Positions 6,561 through 11,525 of a DNA stretch of 11,525 nucleotides are shown here, piece after piece; the first letter of the stretch is position 1; every line of letters starts with the position of its first letter. Made by a program: the position numbers and the translations under genes. The notes beneath the pieces are model-generated. The model did no database searches, was not told the DNA's origin, and worked only from the letters and a program-made list of their open reading frames with translations. The stretch lies in contig WJKZ01000072.1 in assembly GCA_014728785.1 (NCBI GenBank), forward strand, positions 1 to 11,525. Reading direction: 5' to 3'. The DNA is from Candidatus Omnitrophota bacterium. Its GTDB lineage: Bacteria; Omnitrophota; Gorgyraeia; Duberdicusellales; 4484-171.

Positions 6561-6762
6561 TAATTATCCTGATTAGTCCATCTTGCCCCTGTGGATTATC
6601 TACCTTCCCTTCATTCCAACCATTATTTTATATTAAAGTGGGTATAATTTTTTGTTTTCATAAGAAATTTTGTTGATTTTAGATAAATAGTGAAAAAAAT
6701 GCCTTAAATGTGAGAAGATAGTGAAAAGGTTTTCAAAAATAGGTGATTTTCCTCTAAAAATG

Positions 6763-6792
6763 TTGACTTTTTTAAAAGATATATGGTATATT
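6763..6792 (+). promoter_or_regulatory. Promoter of the riboswitch-giant gene transcript
   Basis: TTGACT (6763-6768) and TATATT (6787-6792) each differ from the sigma-70-type consensus at one position and are 18 bases apart. Transcription would start near 6799, a few bases before the riboswitch aptamer. The position fits a riboswitch leader well. Confidence 0.75.
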
Positions 6793-6820
6793 TTAAACGG
6801 ATTTGACACCGTAGGATTAG

Positions 6821-6945
6821 AGATCGAAAGGGCAAACCTGATTGGAAAATCAGGGGCGCAAAGCCACGGGTCCCAAAACACAATCAGTTCAATTAGCACA
6901 ACTTACGAAAGTAAATTGTGTTTCTCGGATAGCCGGGTTGCCGAA
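6821..6945 (+). promoter_or_regulatory. GEMM-I (cyclic di-GMP class I) riboswitch aptamer
   Basis: Class I cyclic di-GMP riboswitches are recognised by a fixed set of motifs, and all appear here in order: GGGCAAACC (6830-6838); a first stem CCTGATT/AATCAGG (6837-6843, 6848-6854) capped by a GNRA tetraloop (GGAA); GGCGCAAAGCCACGGG (6855-6870, consensus GACGCAAAGCC with one change); a second stem with 9 bp AAACACAAT/ATTGTGTTT (6876-6884, 6915-6923); and AGCCGGGTTGCCG (6931-6943). The second stem is expanded by about 30 bases holding a TTAC-GAAA-GTAA hairpin. The GGG before CAAACC is intact, which favours cyclic di-GMP over the cyclic AMP-GMP subclass, but I cannot map the exact deciding base. 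It sits between a good promoter and the giant gene. Confidence 0.93.
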
Positions 6946-6977
6946 ACTCAAGAAGGTTCGTTAACCCGGTTTTTTTT
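6933..6977 (+). terminator. Intrinsic terminator overlapping the riboswitch 3' strand
   Basis: CCGGGTTG (6933-6940) pairs with TAACCCGG (6962-6969), including one G-T wobble. After a mismatch the stem continues with CGAA/TTCG (6942-6945, 6957-6960) around an 11-base loop, and eight Ts follow (6970-6977). The ascending arm lies inside the conserved AGCCGGGTTGCC of the aptamer, so the aptamer and terminator cannot form fully at the same time. Ligand binding should hold the 3' strand in the aptamer and prevent termination, predicting that the signal turns the downstream gene ON. Confidence 0.85.
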
Positions 6978-7002
6978 ATGCAATTAACAAAAAGAAACCA
7001 AA

Positions 7003-7038
7003 AACGGGCAGACTTGGGGAAAGGGGGAATTTCCCGTT
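7003..7038 (+). promoter_or_regulatory. Leader hairpin before the giant gene
   Basis: AACGGG (7003-7008) pairs with CCCGTT (7033-7038) around a 24-base purine-rich loop containing AAGGGGGAA. The loop carries the only Shine-Dalgarno-like run in the leader, but it lies about 30 bases before the ATG at 7058; nearer the start only a weak AGAG (7049-7052 region) is seen. It may affect translation, or it may be incidental. Confidence 0.3.
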
Positions 7039-7057
7039 CTTTATATTTAGAGTCTTT

Positions 7058-10000
7058 ATGAGAGATAATACCGATACCCCACAAGCCGGCATTTTTAATG
7101 AAACCCACACACCGAGGTTTAAACCCTGGATGAGGGTTATTGCTTGTTTTGTGTTGTTCTGTTTCGTTTATCAGGACATAGCCTCGGCTATGATGCCCGA
7201 TTATGTTACCAGCCTTAATACAATGCTTAAAGGTCCTACCCCCATGCAGCAGGTTAAGCCGAATATTCTTACATCTTTATTTTCTTTAGGAAAAGTTTAT
7301 GCGAGACTTGACGACGGTGGCGGAGGCGGCGGTGGTAGCTATGGTTACTACTACTCGGGCAGCAGCAGTTCTTCCTCCAGTAGTTCCTCGTCTTCTTCCT
7401 CTTCTTCTTATTATGGGGATTATGGCTATTCAAACCCCGGGGCGTATTCCGGCAGCCAATACCGTAATCCGAGCTACTATAGTTCGCCCAGCTCTCAGGG
7501 GTCCTCTCATTACGGAGATTACGGCTACTCTAACCCCGGAGCTTTTTCCGGAAACCAGTATCGTAATCAGAGTTATTATACTCCATCTAGGCCTAGCTCT
7601 TCTTCTTCAAATAGTCCAACTTATCCCAGTGGAAACTACTGGGTAACGGTAAATCCCGACGGAAGACGAGTTTATCAATCAATGGATACCGGTTCAAGCA
7701 GAGGTAGCACTGTTCCTCATAGTGGCTGGTACGGTTCTCCCAGAATAGACCCGGGACCGGATGTTGACCCCGAACCCGCAACCAGAGTAACCTCTTCCCC
7801 TACCAGAGGAGAAGCTTTTACCCCCTATACCGGTTCTACTGGTCTTTCGGGAGATATGCCTTATCCCACTATTCCTACCGACAGGGTTACATTAGAGATG
7901 TTTGACGGCGGGCCTACCAGAGACCATATAATGCCGGTACCTATACATAATGGTGATAGTGATTTTCCTGTCTTCCTTGTTCCTACCGGCGGAACTCTTG
8001 AAGGGGGAGATGGTTTTGAGCCATATCAGATAGGGACTGCTGCCGACGGCAGCGCTATCTGGGTGGGTGTAGGAGAACAAACCAGAGGCGTATGGAAAGA
8101 TATACCCGGAACCCCTTATGGATATAACGCCTATGGCTCCGAAGCAGTTAATACGCTTCTTGATAGGCCTGATACCAGTGATTTATCTGCTCTTGCTCCT
8201 TATTTTGAAACACCCCAGGCAGGAAGCACTTTTAGCTATAATCCTCATTCGAGCAGCGGCACAGATATAAGTGTAGGAATGACTTACCAAGGTAGCTATA
8301 CAGAAGTTACCTCTGTAAACGGCCAGCAGGTTACCGGCATGATGGGGGGTCATATTACCTACGGGGGTAATAATGTATTTAGTCCTTATGATGGTTATAC
8401 CTATACTTATGACCCCGCCACTACTAATTACACATCTAACTATACCCCCAGTGTCATAACTTTCGGAACTCTTGTTGATCCTCTGTGGAATAATCCGGTT
8501 GAGATGGCACAGATGTTTTCAGGCGAGGGAGATTTGTTGGGCGTGGCTTTCTCTAACCCCTTAGGCTCAGAAATTGCCGCTGCCACTTTTAGTTTCACCG
8601 AGCAGAATGTTCATCCTGTCCAGGCAGGTTTTGAAATAGATGTTTCTGCCCAGCAAGGCAGCCTTACCTCCAATAATCTTCTTGGGAATACTGCTTCCTC
8701 ATCAGGTCTTTCTCACCTTACAGGAGTCCTGGGCATAGCTCCTATTCAGGATGAAAACGGTTGGGTTAGCCCTGCACAGGCATTTGGGGAGTTTGTTAAA
8801 GTATCAGACCCGGCCCAGAATTATAGATATAATTTACCTGATCCTACCTCAGACCCACAAAGGTATAATCTTTTCCTCGGCCAGGATACAGCTACCATCG
8901 CAGCAAGCAGACAGATTGGTTCCCAGAATAGCTGGATGGTATCACCGCAGGCATTTGGTGATTTGTCGGGCCAGCTTGTATTCGGAAGAATAGTAGAAGG
9001 AGCAGGCGCAACAAGGCCCCAGGAGTGGCAGTTCAATGCAACCGGTTTAGGAACTCACTTTACTAATATAGGTAATAATTTAGATACCACCCCTCTTAAC
9101 CCTTATATAGGTATAAGAACAGGGGACACTTTAGCTAATTTGCCTGTACCCGGAACTCCCGATAGCGGTTTGTTTTTAAACACCTCTTTAAATACTGTAG
9201 AGTGGAGAGATTATACTTTCGATACTCCCCGGGATGTCAGCTGGAATATAGGTAATTTTGTAGATAATTATAATAGTTTTGTAAATGACATTAACGCGCA
9301 AATAACAGCCCCTCTTGACCCCTTGGGTAGTAATCAATCAACCGCTCTTCCCACTATAAATGCAAGTGATTATGCTTATTTTCCTTTATTTGAACCCCAG
9401 ACAGTCAGCGGAGTGATGACAGACAATGAAAATTATTTCAGCAATATGGCACCGGCCAATACAGTTGCAGTTAATCCTTCCGGTTATACTTATGATATTT
9501 TCGGTATGGATTTATACAGTACTTTTGAAGTAAGCAGAGTGGGAGATGCTTTACGCCTGGATAGCCATCCTATCGAGGGAATAGGCGGAGGTTTGTGGCA
9601 GATAGAAACACTTTCCACAGCTTACAGCCCTGATTTTACCGACCACGTAACTCATAACATAACTAATGGTTTTGTCTGGACCCCTCAGGTTTCTAATATT
9701 CCGGGATTAGACTTAATTTCCGGAAACATCAGTTCAGACCCCGATTTTGATTTCGGTGCATTCAGCGATATGGCAATACCTTTTGCCAATGGATATGGGC
9801 TGAATTTAGCCGGAGCTTTTATAAATCAGGGAGAGATTTTAGGCCCCGGTTTAGCGGACAATTATTCTATAGGCAATTGGACGAGTGCACCCGAATTACC
9901 TCAGGTTTTAATAAGCGGTATAGAAGGAATTAATATTACAGATCAGGAACCATTCAATGACGGGTTAGCCACTCTTACTACAACTTTTACCGATATGTCG

Positions 10001-11525
10001 GTATTTTCGGAGATAAATTTTGTAGCCCCGACTGTAGTAGAGAGTCGTGATTTCTTTACCAATCTTCACGGTAATATGACCCAGCAGCTGCAATTCAATC
10101 CAGGTACAGGTTTAACCCCTGATGAGATGTTCCGATTTACCAGTGAGCGTGTGGATATAGGCGGACTTGATTTTGCCGAAGTTTTTGAAGACGCAATAAG
10201 CGGTAATACAATAGACCTTTCCTTTGACTTGGCAAGAGACGGTTTCGGCGCTGAGTTTACAAATGAAGGTATAAAGATTTTAACCCCGGCTGATACAGTG
10301 ATGTTTTCTCACTCTCATCTTTTCGGGGCAGAAACCGACCCTAACAGTATGCAGCCAACTGCGAATTTAGGAGAAGGTATTGTACTTGACTGGATTTCTC
10401 CTATTGCCAGAGATTCCGATATTAATATACATCAGGGTGTTGCCGGTATACATATAATGCCCACTATAGGTAACGACGGCAGCCTGAACCACGCTTTTGA
10501 TTTCTCACCCGTTTATTCTTCCGGGGCAGTATGGAGGCAGACCCCTGCTTTTGATATATCTCAAGGGTATGTCGATAAGGGAACTGGCGTTCATTTTGAT
10601 GATAACACTTGGGTAGGACATATGCCGGGTTATAGTTATTTTAACCCATCTATGCTTACTCCGGTCACAAGAGAAGCTCAGTCAGGTATGGTCAGGATTA
10701 CCGATACCGGCTTCGTAGGCGATGCGGCAATAGTAAGACAATACGAACAGCCCATCAGTCTTCCTTTAAGTGGTCCCGGCTTTGATAGACCCTTTACAAG
10801 GGATGCTACCTTAACGGGTGAATTTTTACATCTTGTTACCGACGCGGGTTTACTTGAAGCTACCCATACCTTGAACGACCCTTTTATCAGGGATTTAACT
10901 CTTAATACCAATTTTATGCCGGCTCATAATGTAGTTATAGATTCGGGGCCGCAGTTACAATTAAACCAGGTTGATATAGGAAGAGTAGCAATATATGATG
11001 CAGAAACCGAAGCTTTCTTAAGGACCGACTTAACCTATCTGGTGTCAGGTCCTACTCAGGGGATAGTTAATTTTACTCAGCCTGTAGAGGAAGGCAGCAG
11101 TGACCCTCTTAACGAGAGACGGATTTTAATGAACAGCGGCTGGAATACTTTCGGTTATGATACAGTTTCAGGAGGAAAAGCATTTTTTACTGTGGGAGAT
11201 GAACAGAGGCTTCAGTTTGAGTTGCAGCAGTTTGATTTTAACTATGGATTTACAGCCCGCGGCACCTGGCAGGATATAGGGGCAAGGACCTTTATACCCC
11301 GGGGTATGACTCAGGACGGAGTAAATTTAGTTAATCCCCGTCTTGATTCATATGATTCTATGCCGGTATTTAATGTATGGGGCAGAGATTTTCGTGCCAG
11401 CACCATAGAAGGGGCCGAAGGCCCGGGCCTTGTCTACTTCAGGCCGAGAAATTCCCACAGACTTTATAGCCCCACCCCTTTTACTACCTCGGTTTTACCT
11501 TTCGGGGGAGCAAATGATTGGGCAA
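7058..11525 (+). CDS. Giant exported low-complexity surface protein, 3' partial
   Basis: The frame stays open for at least 1489 codons to the window end, so the full protein is longer. Residues 1-24 are a polar, basic-ended leader (TPRFKPW). A hydrophobic segment at about 27-38 ends in ASA (42-44), a likely signal peptidase I site. Residues 87-93 are seven Gly and 102-117 sixteen Ser, and Tyr is frequent. A 23-residue unit beginning YGDYGYSNPGA occurs twice (119-141, 152-174). The rest is rich in Thr, Ser, Asn, Asp, Gly and Pro with alternating hydrophobics and few Lys or Cys, suggesting extended beta-sheet structure. A W-x-SP-QAFG motif recurs at 569 and 626. No catalytic domain is recognised. 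Very large exported proteins with such leaders are known from Omnitrophota-like genomes; adhesion or envelope roles are inference. Expression should be set by the upstream riboswitch. The Ile/Thr codon style matches neighbouring genes. Confidence 0.9.
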   Translation, partial: MRDNTDTPQAGIFNETHTPRFKPWMRVIACFVLFCFVYQDIASAMMPDYVTSLNTMLKGPTPMQQVKPNILTSLFSLGKVYARLDDGGGGGGGSYGYYYSGSSSSSSSSSSSSSSSSYYGDYGYSNPGAYSGSQYRNPSYYSSPSSQGSSHYGDYGYSNPGAFSGNQYRNQSYYTPSRPSSSSSNSPTYPSGNYWVTVNPDGRRVYQSMDTGSSRGSTVPHSGWYGSPRIDPGPDVDPEPATRVTSSPTRGEAFTPYTGSTGLSGDMPYPTIPTDRVTLEMFDGGPTRDHIMPVPIHNGDSDFPVFLVPTGGTLEGGDGFEPYQIGTAADGSAIWVGVGEQTRGVWKDIPGTPYGYNAYGSEAVNTLLDRPDTSDLSALAPYFETPQAGSTFSYNPHSSSGTDISVGMTYQGSYTEVTSVNGQQVTGMMGGHITYGGNNVFSPYDGYTYTYDPATTNYTSNYTPSVITFGTLVDPLWNNPVEMAQMFSGEGDLLGVAFSNPLGSEIAAATFSFTEQNVHPVQAGFEIDVSAQQGSLTSNNLLGNTASSSGLSHLTGVLGIAPIQDENGWVSPAQAFGEFVKVSDPAQNYRYNLPDPTSDPQRYNLFLGQDTATIAASRQIGSQNSWMVSPQAFGDLSGQLVFGRIVEGAGATRPQEWQFNATGLGTHFTNIGNNLDTTPLNPYIGIRTGDTLANLPVPGTPDSGLFLNTSLNTVEWRDYTFDTPRDVSWNIGNFVDNYNSFVNDINAQITAPLDPLGSNQSTALPTINASDYAYFPLFEPQTVSGVMTDNENYFSNMAPANTVAVNPSGYTYDIFGMDLYSTFEVSRVGDALRLDSHPIEGIGGGLWQIETLSTAYSPDFTDHVTHNITNGFVWTPQVSNIPGLDLISGNISSDPDFDFGAFSDMAIPFANGYGLNLAGAFINQGEILGPGLADNYSIGNWTSAPELPQVLISGIEGINITDQEPFNDGLATLTTTFTDMSVFSEINFVAPTVVESRDFFTNLHGNMTQQLQFNPGTGLTPDEMFRFTSERVDIGGLDFAEVFEDAISGNTIDLSFDLARDGFGAEFTNEGIKILTPADTVMFSHSHLFGAETDPNSMQPTANLGEGIVLDWISPIARDSDINIHQGVAGIHIMPTIGNDGSLNHAFDFSPVYSSGAVWRQTPAFDISQGYVDKGTGVHFDDNTWVGHMPGYSYFNPSMLTPVTREAQSGMVRITDTGFVGDAAIVRQYEQPISLPLSGPGFDRPFTRDATLTGEFLHLVTDAGLLEATHTLNDPFIRDLTLNTNFMPAHNVVIDSGPQLQLNQVDIGRVAIYDAETEAFLRTDLTYLVSGPTQGIVNFTQPVEEGSSDPLNERRILMNSGWNTFGYDTVSGGKAFFTVGDEQRLQFELQQFDFNYGFTARGTWQDIGARTFIPRGMTQDGVNLVNPRLDSYDSMPVFNVWGRDFRASTIEGAEGPGLVYFRPRNSHRLYSPTPFTTSVLPFGGANDWA
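7412..7579 (+). repeat. Two-copy 33-codon-period repeat in the giant gene
   Basis: Codons 119-141 and 152-174 encode near-identical segments: YGDYGYSNPGA, then Y or F, SG, S or N, QYRN, P or Q, SYY. The DNA copies differ mostly at third codon positions, so the duplication is old and the protein sequence has been kept. Confidence 0.85.

Larger units (their letters stand above)
4396..6762. other. 2.4-kb gene-free divergent intergenic region with hairpins
   Basis: Between the two divergent promoters I find no frame with convincing protein composition and a ribosome site. The longest open stretch (minus strand, about 60 codons at 4960-5142) begins at TTG, lacks a Shine-Dalgarno and has no recognisable motif. 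The DNA is AT-rich with islands of GC-rich symmetry: a 12-base palindrome at 4688-4699, a two-part hairpin at 5436-5470, an 8-bp hairpin at 5904-5923, a long inverted repeat at 6051-6159 and a hairpin at 6362-6380. It also holds a G8 run (4471-4478), an adjacent C7 and T7 run (5223-5236) and dispersed TGTCCATAAA repeats. It could be a decayed mobile element, a structured RNA locus, or both; I cannot assign it. Confidence 0.6.

Noticed and set aside
4396..6762. tRNA, rRNA or CRISPR in the large gap
   Set aside because: No cloverleaf with a T-arm GGTTC motif, no ribosomal signature and no regularly spaced repeats were found by eye.
6633..7108. Open frames on both strands across the promoter, riboswitch and leader
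   Set aside because: They overlap a clear riboswitch and terminator and owe their openness to conserved RNA sequence rather than coding.
7299..7646. Plus-strand 115-codon frame rich in Ala, Val, Leu and Ile
   Set aside because: It is a shifted reading of the Gly/Ser/Tyr linker of the giant gene, whose own frame is open far beyond on both sides.
7593..10911. Short frames on both strands within the giant gene
   Set aside because: All are out-of-frame or antisense to a continuous 1489-codon frame and show no independent start signals.

Overview
The window looks like chromosomal DNA of a deep-branching Gram-negative-type bacterium. My best guess is Candidatus Omnitrophota (former OP3/Omnitrophica). 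The reasons are a Tad-type pilus locus, SxQSxLxY-type pilin leaders, and a very long secreted low-complexity protein whose N-terminus (PWMRVIACFVL...YQDIASA) resembles leaders I associate with that group's giant proteins. This placement rests on pattern recognition and could be wrong. Coding DNA is moderately AT-rich. Ribosome binding sites are strong for only some genes.

Bases 1-3464 hold one plus-strand block that reads as the end of a tight-adherence (Tad) pilus operon. In order it contains the 3' part of an unrecognised acidic protein with a Cys/Asp-rich tip; a small putative lipoprotein; a 62-residue pilin-like peptide; TadB and TadC (the two inner-membrane platform proteins, joined by an ATGA overlap); and a 76-residue Flp-like pilin behind a strong Shine-Dalgarno. 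The ATPase, secretin, prepilin peptidase and other Tad parts are not in the window and may lie upstream.

Bases 3465-3894 are a gene-free gap. It is followed by a minus-strand gene (3895-4335) for a small Tyr-rich, acidic exported protein, driven by a near-perfect sigma-70-type promoter (TTGACA-17-TATATT).

Bases 4396-6762 are about 2.4 kb with no convincing gene. This stretch carries several hairpins, homopolymer runs and a dispersed repeat (AGCAGGG...TGTCCATAAA) resembling insertion-sequence ends.

The last part starts with a promoter at 6763-6792. It drives a leader containing a clear GEMM-I (cyclic di-GMP class I) riboswitch whose 3' conserved strand doubles as one arm of an intrinsic terminator, predicting an ON switch. 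Downstream, from 7058 to the window end, is an uninterrupted reading frame of at least 1489 codons. It encodes an exported protein with a Gly/Ser/Tyr-rich linker and a long beta-rich, low-charge body.

Put together, the window pairs a surface pilus machine with a second-messenger-controlled giant exported protein and a Tyr-rich exported partner. That is consistent with a surface-attachment or envelope programme, though a direct functional link between the parts is inference.
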